Of a stretch of DNA of 64,000 nt, positions 44,139 through 55,330 are shown piece after piece. Both the position numbers and the translations under genes were made by a program. The notes under the pieces are model-generated. The model was not told the origin of the DNA, did not search any database, and was given only the letters and a program-made list of their open reading frames with translations. Every line of letters begins with the position of its first letter. Position 1 is the stretch's first letter. Source of the stretch: Metridium senile (Eukaryota > Cnidaria > Anthozoa > Actiniaria > Metridiidae); contig OX459096.1 in assembly GCA_949775045.1 (NCBI GenBank), positions 41,456,959 through 41,520,958 on the forward strand, written 5' to 3'.

Positions 44139-45491
44139 TAGCCTGCGTGCAGCCCCTTTTTTTTACCCGTAATAAGGGTCTGCGAATTATTGCAAGATTC
44201 CGTGTTCTGGACCCCCAGCCGAGTTGCACGATTATATATAACAGGCTCTGATTGGCTGCTACGCCAGCTCATTCTTACATACTCTCTGATTGGCTCGAAA
44301 GCTCGTACTCGCATGCGAAGTAGAGACTAGTGTCAAACTAGTTCTGCTACTCGATGTATAGATGAACTTCGCTCGCGTCTCAAAGTGTTCGATGTCACGT
44401 CGAAAATCGTCAAATATAAGGATATATAAGCTTCATACTTCGGTAAAAGAACAATTATTGATTGATGTAAAACATATCAAAATACATCTGCAAAATATTT
44501 ATAATATTTTTCAAACGAGGCATTAGAAATTCACGACACGTGGAGGTAAACAATTTTTACTTGAAAAGCGTTTCGTGAATCATATCTATCGAGTCATCTA
44601 TCGATTGTAGTAAGTGAAATACATTTTAAACTGATTAAATGTCATTATTATGTTTGGGTTTGGTGAGTTCTTTTATTTTTATCAATAATACTGGCTAATG
44701 TTGGCCGAAGAACATATTTTCATGTTATTATTTACAATAATAATAATAATTAGAAATACAATTACGAGAAGACCAGTTGTCATTTTTTGTAATTTGTATA
44801 TTTCGGTCTTTATCCAAAGACCATCAACTGCAAATGAATAAATTAAACTAAAACATTCTGAATTAGGATTAATTCATTAAACTCAAGGGAATTGACTGTC
44901 CTTGTTCATTCAGGCTTGGTTTGTGTTCTTTTATAAAAAGCGCTTCTGCTATTTTTCGTTGTTTGTAATTTCCAAGGTTGGAAGCAAGGATCACAGTAAT
45001 CCTTATATAAGCTTATATATCCATGTCAGTCCTTATATTTGACGATTTTCGACGTGACATCGAACACTTTGAAACGCGAGCGAAGTTCATCTACATCGAG
45101 TAGTAGAATTCAATATTTCGGCGATAAGTCGACGATAAACTTGAGAACTATCAACCCATACAGGGGCTCTGATAAATTTGTTACTTCCAAAAGCAAGTTT
45201 TAGTGCATTTACTGCGTTTTTTTGGCATTTCCGAGCCATTTTAGAAAAGACAACTTTTCGCCGCCTTTGAGCGGCCATCTTGTTTTGCTCGATCATGACA
45301 CTAGTCTCTACTGCGCATGCGAGTACGAGCTTTCGAGCCAATCAGAGAGTATGTAAGAATGAGCTGGCGTAGCAGCCAATCAGAGCCTGTTATATATAAT
45401 CGTGCAACTCGGCTGGGGGTCCAGAACACGGAATCTTGCAATAATTCGCAGACCCTTATTACGGGTAAAAAAAGGGGTTGCACGCAGGCTA
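44139..45491. mobile_element. Mutator-like (MULE) non-autonomous element
   Basis: A 1,353-bp element with ends TAGCCTGCGTGCAGCCCC and an inexact inverse. The 9-bp sequence ATTGAGACA stands on both sides (44130-44138, 45492-45500). Arms of at least 270 bp are inverted. Nine-base duplications with long inverted ends are the Mutator hallmark. The right arm has about 190 extra bases (45110-45300). No transposase ORF is seen. Confidence 0.82.
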
Positions 45492-45545
45492 ATTGAGACA
45501 TTAAAAAAGTGATTTATTTTATAATAACAATCATTACAACTACCA

Positions 45546-45600
45546 CACTCTTAATAATGACACCACTGGTTGTGTCGAAACGTTAAGCACAACAACAAAT
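45546..45600 (+). repeat. Degenerate hammerhead-like repeat fragment
   Basis: CTTAA, then TAATGA, a CAC/GTG hairpin, TCGAAACG and TTAAG follow the same plan as the folds at 9368, 32834 and 33616, with a weaker core. It stands 45 bp right of the MULE. Confidence 0.35.
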
Positions 45601-45715
45601 CTTGTCTAAATAAACTTCATTCTAATGTTAACTTAGTTCGATTTATTTTATTGTTATTCATTTAATTAAAAGTGATCAAAGTTTTGCGCGTCACGCTATA
45701 AGTTTTCAGTGTCTT

Positions 45716-48418
45716 TTACTTCTGTGGAGAGTCGACTTCTTGAATGTATATACGACTGACAGATATAAATCCAGTGTAAGCATCTGCACTCTTGTCATAA
45801 CCTTGACAGTTACCAACATTGAGGGCAACAGTGACTTGGCCTTTGGGGATGGCGTTACAGTGACCTTCGATATGACGAACACGGTGGAGGTCTTGGGTGC
45901 CTGCACCTTAAATAACAACATAATGATAATGATGACTATCATGATGATAATGATGATCAAGATGATGATGATTATAATGATGATTACGAGGATAATTATT
46001 ACGATGGTAATTATGATGACAGGTGATTCATCAGTGATCAGTATCATTAATTATGATGAATATGATTGATGACGATTAACATAATGATAATGATAATGAT
46101 GACTATCGTGATGATAATGATGATGAAGATGATGATTATAATGATGATTACGAGGATAATTATTACGATGGTAGTTATTATAACAGGTGATATCTTCATC
46201 AGTGATCAGTATCATTAATTATGATGAATATGATTGATGACGATTAACATAATGATAATGATAATGATGACTATCGTAATGATAATGATGATCAAGATGA
46301 TGATGATTATAATGAAGATTACGAGGATAATTATTACGATGGTAGTTAAGATGACAGGTGATTCATCAGTGATCAGTATCATTAATTATGATGAATATGC
46401 TTGATGACGATTAACATAATGATAATGATAACGATGACTATCGTGATGATAATGATGATGATTATAATGATGATTACGAGGATAATTATTACGATGGTAG
46501 TTATTATAACAGGTGATATCTTCATCAGTGATCAGTATCATTAATTATGATGAATATGATTAATTCATGCATATAAGGATGAATAGGATGATGTTCCTGT
46601 CATGAAGATGATGATTAAGAAATGATAATAAATAAATATTATCACATATCTACATATATATAGTGGCTCTTCATCTGCTGGCACTCACACTCACTACCTC
46701 TACATCAAATATTTTCCATACATCACTCCTCACCTGTTGATTATGAATTATGATTAAAATGGAAACGGCGATGACGATGAAAATGATGGCGATGATGATG
46801 ATGATGACGATGATTATAACTATAATGATGACGATTATCATATTGAAAAGGAAAATGATGAAAATGATGATAATTATGATGATGATGATAATGACGATGT
46901 TCATGATTACGATGACATTGATGATAATGATGATCATCATCATATAACAGGATACTACACTTATTGCTTATTATCAGTAAATAAGACCTACCTTTCCATA
47001 GGTACACGATGCCATCAATAGGGTTAGGATTTGAACACTCAGCTCCGTTGATAGTGAAAAACCATCGCTTGCAGCAAGTATCGCCGTTGTACACCCTTAA
47101 GGCTCCATTCCAGTAAATATGAAGGGCAGTGTTCGCGTGCTTCTTTGTAAAGACACAGGTCTGACAGGGAACAGAGAAAATTGCATGCTTTCTTAAATAA
47201 GCTATCTTAACTCAGTTACACTGGGCACCTCTGTAAAACTGACGCTTTATGCCTCAACACAGTTACTACTTACTGAATTAACGACTGGGTGGTGGGATTA
47301 AATCAATCAAAGAAAGATCTTAATTCAGATATTTTACTTTAATTTGTCCGTTGTCTCTGTCATCGTTGAGGTCCTTCCAGGTGCATTCTTTCCAGTTAGA
47401 GTGTGCGGCCAAAGAATTACCGGGATTTCCTTTAAGTCCTCGAGCCCCGGGTGGTCCCGTTGCGCCTGGTCGTCCCGTGGGACCTGGTTTGCCGCTTTCC
47501 CCGGGAGGTCCCCGAAGTCCTGGTTGACTATCTCTACCAGCTGACCCGGGTGTTCCGTGTTGACCGGGGATTCCAGGAACAGCGGAGTTACACGGGCAAG
47601 GACATGGACCCGGAGGACCGCCGGGAGACTGACCAGGAGTCTATGGTTGTAAATCCAACATTGAGTCACCATAAGCGAATTGTTATGGCATGTCTTGTTA
47701 GGGTACATGTCCATTGCGCAACTAGATAGACGATCAATTGTGGTGATGATAATAATGGTGGTGATTGCGATGACAATGGTGGTGGTGGTGATTATGATGA
47801 TTGTGGTGATGATAATGATAGTGGTGATTGCGATGACAATGGTGGTGGTGGTGATTGTGATGATTGTGGTGATGATAATGATAGTGGTGGTTGCGATGAT
47901 AATGGTGGTGGTGGTGATAGTGATGATGGTGGTGATGATGATTTTGATGGTGGCGGTGGTTCTGATGATGATAATGGTGGTAGTGGTGATTTTAATTATG
48001 ATGGTGGTTGTGATGATGATTATGGTGGTGGTGGCCGCGATGATTAAGGTGATAGTGTGATGATGGTAGTGATGGTGATTATTGTGGTGATTGTGATTGC
48101 GATGTTAGTGATGATGATTATGGTGGTGGTGGCCGCGATGATTAAGGTGGTAGTGTGATGATGGTAGTGATGGTGATTATTGTGGTGATTGTGATTGCGA
48201 TGTTGGTGATGATGATGATGATGAGATGGTGACAATAATGATGAGTAAGAGGAGAACGACTGGCTCATCAGTACTATCACACATAAACTTACCAAACCTG
48301 CACTGTAGTCTACTGGTTGAAAATAAAATAATTATAATCTTACCGCTTGTGTACTAGAGTGCGATAAAACAAGCAAAATGAGAACGACACCGAGCAGCAG
48401 AAAGTTACAGATTTCCAT
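45716..48418 (-). CDS. CTHRC1: CTHRC1-like secreted protein, four exons, 245 aa
   Basis: Exons on the minus strand are 48418-48344, 47640-47338, 47160-46992 and 45906-45716, with GT-AG borders and matching phases (0, 0, 1). Exon 1 encodes a 25-residue signal peptide ([19 protein letters not shown]). Exon 2 encodes a Gly-X-Y collagen segment ([20 protein letters not shown]) and then [13 protein letters not shown]. Exon 3 gives [19 protein letters not shown] and [18 protein letters not shown]. Exon 4 gives [20 protein letters not shown] and [14 protein letters not shown]. These match vertebrate CTHRC1 in domain order, spacing and length (about 243 aa). CTHRC1 is an extracellular glycoprotein tied to Wnt/planar-polarity signalling and matrix regulation; that role here is by homology. 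GAT/GGT satellites fill introns 1 and 3. Confidence 0.9.
45917..46570. repeat. GAT-rich satellite, ~160-169-bp higher-order unit, four copies
   Basis: Units start AACATAATGATAATGAT at about 45917, 46077, 46246 and 46413. Each holds GATGAT runs plus CATCAGTGATCAGTATCATT. It fills the last intron of the CTHRC1-like gene and begins about 10 bp from the exon 4 acceptor. Confidence 0.85.
46750..46945. repeat. (GAT)n-rich low-complexity tract
   Basis: Imperfect GATGAT/GATGAC repeats within intron 3 of the CTHRC1-like gene. The long His/Ile/Met frames here are artefacts of the repeat. Confidence 0.85.
47735..48240. repeat. GGTGAT/GTGGTG minisatellite
   Basis: Higher-order copies of about 63 bp (GATTGCGATGACAATGGTGG) and about 100 bp (GGTGGTGGCCGCGATGATTA) in intron 1 of the CTHRC1-like gene. 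Confidence 0.85.
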
Positions 48419-48963
48419 TGTACTGCGAAAAAAGGAACAGTAGTGTGATAATTTTCGCTTTATTTTGTAAAGGCTTTGCAGCTCAGCATTAGCCATCCAA
48501 CAAAGAACACATGTTGATGTAACTTACCAGCACGCACACACACAGTAAAATATCAATTGGTTGAGTTCTTATCCGGTTGTTGTGATCACTAATTTGTACG
48601 AAATACAGAATGCATTAAGGTCAATTTTATGCCGGCTCACTTTCAGTAAAACGACTTTGTTTTGTTAAACTTAATTTGGTTTAGTAATAATTTTTCATAC
48701 CAAAAATTGATCCAGTCAGCTCTGTTGCAACCAGTCGGCTCGTAGCCAGTCGTGGACTAATGCAAAATATAGCCAGCCGTTTGAGAAGGTATTGTATGAA
48801 ACGCCATGGGTCATCCAAAAAGCAATTTTTTTGCCAATATCATGGGGGATTGCGGTGTGTTGCGGTGTTGATGAATATTTTTGTGGTGAAAAAATTCTTA
48901 AAGTGTGGTGTTGCGGTGATGTAAATGCCTTCGGTGTGCGGTGTTTTCTTTTCCAAAGCTGCG

Positions 48964-49255
48964 GTGTGTGGTTAATTCTAAAGCTGTGGTGTTCGTACTG
49001 TGTGTGCTTACGTAACGCATAAAGCCTTCGGTTGGCCTTCTTCAGTACATAATCATAGTGGTCATACCACGTTAGGTCATCAGAGGTGTGCACATCAAGA
49101 AATTTAAACGACCTAACGGACTCAATAAATACCCCGCACACAACAATTGGTCGACACACGTAACTATTCTACTGAAGAAAGTCAATCGACATCGTCTTAC
49201 ACTTCTTAGGATTCAATTGCAATTTTTTCTTTCTATGATTGACATACGCTGATGT
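48964..49255 (-). pseudogene. LINE reverse-transcriptase C-terminal fragment
   Basis: Minus-strand pieces read LNPKKCKTMSIDFL, then a frame break and FKFLDVHTSDDLTWYDHYDY and VLKKANRRLYALRKH. This is the thumb/connection region of CR1/Jockey-type non-LTR reverse transcriptases. It is short and carries a stop. The adjoining 48720-48960 is GGTGTTGCGGTG-rich low complexity. Confidence 0.65.
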
Positions 49256-49491
49256 ACTTAACAAAAGAAAAGAAAAAAGGTTAAAAAGGGAGAAAAATGA
49301 AAAATGAAAGAAAGCAAAATGAAATACTTCTGTATTTCTGATTAAATATAGCACATTCAACTAAATGTTATGAGATCAGTTTGTTGTTGCGTTTGCGCTG
49401 TTGGATCTATTGAGAATGGGAGGCGGAGGGGGAGGGGGGGTTGATTTATCAAAACTATCTTAGAGAGAGTCATTTAGGGCTCCCATTTATA

Positions 49492-49530
49492 ACCAGGGGC
49501 GGATCTAGGGAGTTGTCCCTAGTGGCACAA
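49492..49530. repeat. Possible DNA-transposon end (GGGGCGGATCTAGGG)
   Basis: GGGGCGGATCTAGGG resembles the GGGGCGGATCCAGG end common to many animal DNA transposons. The partner end was not located. Confidence 0.3.
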
Positions 49531-49627
49531 AACAGCCCTCTAGTTCCGCAATTACCCCTATTTTATCTAAGATATTAAGTGACCAGACATTCCCTAACAC
49601 TAAAACAGCCCTTCAATTACAATTGGT

Positions 49628-50510
49628 GAGCAGGAGCTTCCACAAGCACCAGGTTAAGAACTTTTCAAAACTGTATAAACTGATAATCGACATTAATTCT
49701 GAATGTAAGATTATCTGCCTTCTTTTGAATAAATGTTATATAAATGACATATAGGTGTGAATCACTGTCTTCAGCACCTTGTGGTTTTTGTCTTGCTCCA
49801 GTAAATAGTGATATGGAGCGGAGTTTTAAGACGTTGTTAAATGCACTTACAATAGTTGAGAAAATAAAATTGTTGGTGTTTTGTTGTAAATGCTTTTCGC
49901 AGTGATGATGGAATAAGTTTCGGATGATGCGGGATTCCGGATTCCAAAGACTCAGCTTTTCGTAGATTCCTGATTCCTTGGATTCCAACGAAGGTGGATT
50001 TCGGATTCGAACGAATGGATTTGTGGATTCCTGATTCTCTTACATGGGGTGATAGAATGGGTCGATCAGGGCCAATTCCTTAATTTTTAGGATTTGTTTA
50101 ATGGTGACTGTACGCCTTGGTCTGCTCAGTTAGCTGATCATGAACAAAATAACTTTAGGTAATCCCCTGCCGGTCACCCACACTGATAATGTGGACACCC
50201 AGTAAAGCTGTGCCTTGATCGTCAGGCTTTCCACAATAGGGAAAACACATATTTTTTATTAAATCATGGAACTCATTAATAGTTCACGAGAAATTAACAA
50301 TTATAGCATTTAAAAGCGTTCATGAAAATGTTTTTATTGGATCGAAATTACAGAGAATTTTACCAGGGCTTATTTTTTTCAAAAACAATTTCATAAATTA
50401 CAGATTTTTTATACAAAAACATATCTAATCTAGGTTAAGTTTTGATGCTCCATATAACTTAAAGAAATCTCTCACTTTCGGAACTGATTTTTACATGTTG
50501 TTAAATTCCC
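49628..50510 (+). repeat. Decayed GPCR-array unit 0 (3' flank only)
   Basis: CTTCCACAAGCACCAGGTTAAG, seen as CTTCCACAAGCACC, plus CTTTTCAAAACTGTATAAACTG and a GATTCC-rich block, match the 3' flank of the receptor genes at 54050, 58410 and 61000. No receptor coding remains, so this marks the left limit of the array. Confidence 0.6.
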
Positions 50511-50542
50511 TCTTATTTTTGTATTATGTTCTATCTAAAAAA

Positions 50543-50931
50543 AACTCGCAGCAGTGTTTTATCAGATATAAAATCCCAAGGGCGAAGCCCAAGGCATCCT
50601 CGGGAACCCAGGGGTATTCTTCTGTCGCTCGTTTCTCGCTTCCACAACATATACCCCTGGGAACGTAGTCTGTTGGAGCTTGTTCCGGAAGTCAAAATTC
50701 AAACTTATTTAACGACTTTCTCTGAATGGTTATCTTGATTTTCATTGGTCGACCTAATAAGGTCGACCAATCAGGAAAGAGCTGAATTTTGACTTCCGGA
50801 ACAAGCTCCAACAGACTACGTTCCCAGGGGTATATGTTGTGGAAGCGAGAAACGAGCGATAGAAGAATACCCCTGGGTTCCCGAGGATGAGCCCAAGAGC
50901 GTTTATACCTGAAAAACAGGTGCTGCGATTT
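50543..50931. mobile_element. Foldback element, ~165-bp arms
   Basis: Arms with TTCCGGAACAAGCTCCAACA / TGTTGGAGCTTGTTCCGGAA and CTCGGGAACCCAGGGGTATT are inverted around the centre GGTCGACC. It is inserted in array spacer DNA. Confidence 0.75.
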
Positions 50932-51115
50932 TTTATTGAATGACTTAATAAACTCATTAGTAATTCATGACCATTTTGTCCAATATCGATGAAACAAAAA
51001 AAAACTGTAAGTTGTTTGTATTTGGGAATTGATCTACTGTAATAATAGTGGAAAGCTAACCAACTTGAATGCTAACAAACTTGAAGACATTTCGTTGCAA
51101 ACTTTTCATGGATTG

Positions 51116-51203
51116 AATGAGTAGTATAATGGCTTAAAGCACGGACAACCAAGCAGAAGATCTCGGTTCGAATCCTGGCATTGGGACTCAAGGCTTTTTT
51201 TCT
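51116..51203 (+). ncRNA. tRNA-like sequence / tRNA-derived SINE head
   Basis: An A-box-like TAGTATAATGG (51122) and a perfect B box GGTTCGAATCC (51165) are spaced like a tRNA, and a TTTTTTT pol III stop follows at 51195. The acceptor and anticodon stems do not pair well, so this is a SINE head or tRNA pseudogene, not a functional tRNA. Confidence 0.45.
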
Positions 51204-51255
51204 GATGTTTACTCGTCAATTGATATGAGGGGAAAGGTAATATCTGAATTATGGA

Positions 51256-51303
51256 CATGAAGCATTATATAATGACACATGTGAGATTATATAATGCTTC
51301 ATG
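51256..51303. repeat. Perfect 18-bp hairpin
   Basis: CATGAAGCATTATATAAT is exactly inverted after a 12-nt loop (GACACATGTGAG). Confidence 0.8.
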
Positions 51304-51840
51304 TTCATTTGCATTCCATTGTTCTTCTATTCTACACCATCATTCCCTTGGGCCGCATGCAAATCCCTCCGCGTTTCAAACGTGCATTTTGCGGTATACA
51401 ATGCTTTCTTCGTGACCAGAGAGGAGCATCGGATTGGACAAAATGGTCATGCATTGTTAATGAGTTTTTTAAATACATATCAAGTGGTTTTTACACGCAG
51501 GCAAAGTACATCAGTACTCATGACCACACTCCTAAATCACCTTTTAAAGAACTTTACATATAACCCAGCAGCTAGTGTTGATTATCAAACTCGTTTAATT
51601 ATGTTTTTTATTGTGTGTACTTGAAAGTACAAATAAAGTGTTTTAATGAAATTTCGGTCATCACCTGGCAAACAAAAAATAAATAAAACTCTTGGAACAA
51701 CAGGGTAAATTTTCATTAAGAAAATAGAGTTTATCAAATTACATATTGTTTATTATACTATTTATTTATCTAAAGCAAACACTTTACTGATAGGACAGTA
51801 TTCGATTGTCAATATGCATGATCAAAATATCTGATCATGG

Positions 51841-51847
51841 TATATAT
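51841..51847 (+). promoter_or_regulatory. TATA box of array unit 1
   Basis: TATATAT follows TGATCATGG, 53 bp before the ATG. The TGATCA-TATAT arrangement recurs at 55085 (TATATC), 57449-57480 (TATAAAAA) and 60048 (TATATC) ahead of the other units, suggesting a shared promoter. Confidence 0.5.
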
Positions 51848-51893
51848 GAAACACTCTAGTCAGCTTTAGTAAATACTGTTAGCGCAAGGAAAA

Positions 51894-54056
51894 ATGGAAG
51901 TTCTACATGTCATTTTGGTTGTGCTTTTCTGGGCAACCTTTGTGTGCAACGCAACTGGCAATTCCCTGGTGATTTACCTCATCTCCAAGAAACAACGCAC
52001 TTCTACAGACTATTTCTTGCACAACATGGCTGTTGCAGACCTTATCTTTTAATTTTTCAGCGATTTCCCAAATGCGGATGTTGATGTTTGGGCTTTTTTA
52101 TGAAAACCAAGTTTTCTGCAAGATTTTTGTCTCTGGAATTATCGCTTGGATAGGTTCTGGGGCTTCTACTTTAACCATGATAATTTTGTCCATCGAGAGA
52201 TATTTTACTGTATGTCGTCCTCGCAGTTTTAAGAAATGGTTCTCCATAAGAAATGTTGAATTTATCTTACTTATGATGTGGCTCTCTGTTATTGCAACTA
52301 TGATTCCTCAGATAGTCGAAAAAACATGCTTTGGCTTTGAAGATCCAGATGAGAAAAAGGCATTTCATTTTTACGATGAGTTTTGCAATTTTACAGTTTT
52401 GTTCCTTACTGTGTTGTCAGTGAAGATCTACGTGTCACTGTGGTGCAAACAGACTGCAATTCAACCCACAGCAGTAAGAGAGATAGAGGAGAGAAAGAGG
52501 AAAAAGAAAGTCACATTATGTGTATTGGCCATCCATTTTACAGCGGAAATCGTTGCATCGCGACCAGACATGCAAACTTCGGTTAGGATTGTGGGTTTTT
52601 TTGAGCAGCCAATCACATCTCGGGGGCGGTACTGACATTGTCTGCAAATTTTTTCTGGAACCTACTACTGATGTAAATATCAAACTTTCACGATTAGATG
52701 CGTGCGAATGTGTTTGGAAGCAGTACTTGATTATTTATTAAGTTATCAGAGTACTGTAATTCCTTTGAAATGACTAGAGAATATATGCTTTACACTACGT
52801 TGGAGGGTGATTTACATGTCTAGACAAGGAAGGAGCACGAAAGAAACTTTGCACATCAGTCAAACTTTCGTAAAAAAGATAAAAAGATTGTTCCAAGAAA
52901 ACAGATCAATTGAATATCGACAAAGACTAAAAAACTCTGAAAACTAATATAAGTGGTAAGTGGTTCAGTTGTTTTGCCTAGTCGGTTCTTTCAGAAAAGT
53001 TTGATAATAATTACATAAGCGTCTGCTTAGGCTCGGTTCAAACATCGAACCATTCATGTACCGAATCTAATCGTTTCTATTTTGATTAGATTCGGCGCTG
53101 CACATGCAAGCTCGACTGTAAAAAAATACGGCAAAACCTCGACACCGTTTCAAACGTCGAGCTAACTATCGTTGTGTCGAACCTAATACATAAAGCGAAA
53201 TTTAACCTAAATTCAATAAGGTGAATTGACTATGCAATTAAGTCAAAATTCGATTATATTCTGCTGTATTCGATTCTATTTGGATCGACGTATGAAACAC
53301 GTTCGTCGAACTTCGAACCTAATGTAATTGGCTCTACAACAGAAGAATGACTATTTTTTTAATACATTCGGCAAATGAATAGCAAACGCTTATGTAATTA
53401 TTATCAAACTTTTCTGAAAGAACCGACTAGGTAAAACAACTGAAACACTTACCACTTAGTTTTCAGAGTTTTTTTGGTCTTTGTCGATATTCAATTGATC
53501 TGTTTTCTTGAAACAATCTTTTTATATTTTTTACGAAAGTTTGACCGACGTGCAAAGTTTCCTTCGTGCTCCGTCTTTGTCTAGACATGTAAATCACCCT
53601 TCCATTGTAGTGTAAAGCATATTCTCTAGTCATTTCAAAGGAATTACAGTACTCTGATAACTTAATAAATAATCAAGTACTGCTTCCAAACACATTCGCA
53701 CGCATCTAATCGTGAAATTTTGATATTTACATCAGTAGTAGGTTCCAGAAAAAATTTGCAGACAATGTCAGTACCGCCCCCGAGATGTGATTGGCTGCTC
53801 AGAAAACCCCAAAATCCTAACCGAGGTTTACATGGCTGGTCGCGATGCAACGATTTCCGCTGTAACCTACATCATCTTTTTGTCACCGCATTTTACTTTG
53901 TACATAATATCTGCATTCAATATCAACTTGTAGGTGCAATCGATTTTGTCAATAACAACACTTTGTATTGCTATCAATGCTGCACTTGACACTTACCTGT
54001 TCAAGGGATGAGAACTCTGCTCAAGAAAATGCTCTGGTGTAAGCCTAATGAGCAGG
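51894..54056 (+). pseudogene. Array GPCR copy 1, frameshifted and split by a transposon
   Basis: The reading frame starts MEVLHVILVVLFW and carries TM1 (NATGNSLVIYL) and TM2 (MAVADLIF). A 2-bp deletion at about 52050 then shifts the frame. TM3-TM5 are open (SIERYFTVCRP). In TM6 the coding stops at 52538, where the 52541-53862 element is inserted. TM6-TM7 resume at 53863 (YIIFLSPHFTLYII, INAALDTYLF) with a stop after NINL and a deletion after TM7. At least three lesions make it non-functional. Confidence 0.88.
52541..53862. mobile_element. Palindromic TA-flanked element inside GPCR copy 1
   Basis: A 1,322-bp insertion has ends CAGCGGAAATCGTTGCATCG and its inverse, flanked by TA. The arms match over about 480 bp, leaving a ~360-bp centre with no transposase. 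A TA target fits Tc1/mariner-type transposition. Intact sister genes show the uninterrupted TM6 sequence. Confidence 0.75.
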
Positions 54057-54059
54057 AAC

Positions 54060-55330
54060 TGCTACAAGCACAAGGTTAAAAAACTGTATCAACTGATAAT
54101 AGTTAAGACGATAAAAGTGTTGGTGTGTTGTTGTAGATGCTCCGGAATCAATTTGGCCGGAATCCTTATTCCAAAGATAATGTTTCGTGGATTCGAAATT
54201 CCTTGGATTCAAAAGAAGGTAGATTCCGGATTTTAACGGCCGGATTTGTGGATTAAATCACCATAAACTTTCCAACGTAAACACTTTAAGAGAAGCTTAG
54301 ATGTGTTTGGGTTGTATTGGGCGCCTCGGGTAACAAAGATCCTTATTGGAACAATTGCCTCACACCCTTTACGTAGTTGTCCTTTTTTTCTAAGAAACTC
54401 GTAATTATAACTTCACGTATACAAGCATATGATGACCATCATAAAAACATGTCCATGTGTTGCCCAAGGCTAAAACAGAAAAGTAAGAAACGAAGGGAAA
54501 AATGAGAGAGAATTCCGAAGTCGTTTAGAAACCCCGACGCCACACATAATGTATAAACCATTGACTCTTTTCAGGGCTCCTGCCATTATTAATAGAGAAT
54601 CTTTTGTCAAACCCATTATGTTGTACGAAAATTATGAGATGCTACGAGGTTTAATTTCCTTTTTTTGGCCAATTCACAATGGGTTCTGGATGTCATGTAA
54701 GTAACAGGAATGAATGGCAGTGGCATGAAAAACATATTAATATAACTCTCTCTGGTATCCAAAATAGAATTTAGTCTTATAAAGTTATTTTATCAAAGCG
54801 TTTACTAGAATGTTTTATGTATAATACCAGTTCCACACCACTTTCACAGTTTCATAGAAGCTAGTCTCACGAGAAAAAGAGTCGAACTAAATTAAACCAC
54901 ATTATTTAGTTTTGATTATTAACTTAAATTGTGTACATGGAAGAACAAATAAACATTTTTAATAAGACTTCATTCATCACCCGACAAACAAACAAAGATT
55001 ATTAAAATCTTGGAGCAATAGGGAAGATTTTTATTAAAAATTTAAAGTTACAACCTAAAAGAACCTTTGCTGATTGGATAGTATGATCAGTAGTATATCT
55101 AGACAGCTGTTTCCCTATAACAGATGCACTGACATCATAAGAACTGCACACTGATCAGTGTAAACAAATCTTGAATGTGCTTTTGTATAACACAGATCCT
55201 TATCTTACATTCAAAAACCACGACCTCTAAAAGCTCGTCTTGCTATTTTTGGGAACTTTTCCTAGTTTAAAACAAGTATTTATAAAACCTTTCTTTTTGC
55301 TTAGTGTGATTGTTGCCTGCGTTAAGGAAA
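54060..55330. other. Array spacer, units 1 to 2
   Basis: It contains the GATTCC-rich 3' module (54140-54250) and the shared 5' module (about 54950-55100: CATCACCCGACAAACAAAC, ATTAAAATCTTGGAGCAA). No other gene is seen. Confidence 0.55.

Noticed and set aside
45706..46047. Long open frames rich in Ile, Met, Asp or His at 45.7-48.3 kb on both strands
   Set aside because: They read through GAT/GGT satellites; only the frames bounded by splice sites belong to the CTHRC1-like gene.
51294..51624. Overlapping ~90-107-codon frames at 51.3-51.6 kb
   Set aside because: They begin in a perfect hairpin and run into the shared array 5' module; no domain or codon signal supports them.
53662..53989. Open frames at 53.66-53.99 kb on both strands
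   Set aside because: They lie in the inverted arm of the transposon and in the broken 3' part of GPCR copy 1.
55310..55330. Upstream start for GPCR copy 2
   Set aside because: The aligned sister genes share the ATG at 55331 and the extra leader is not conserved.
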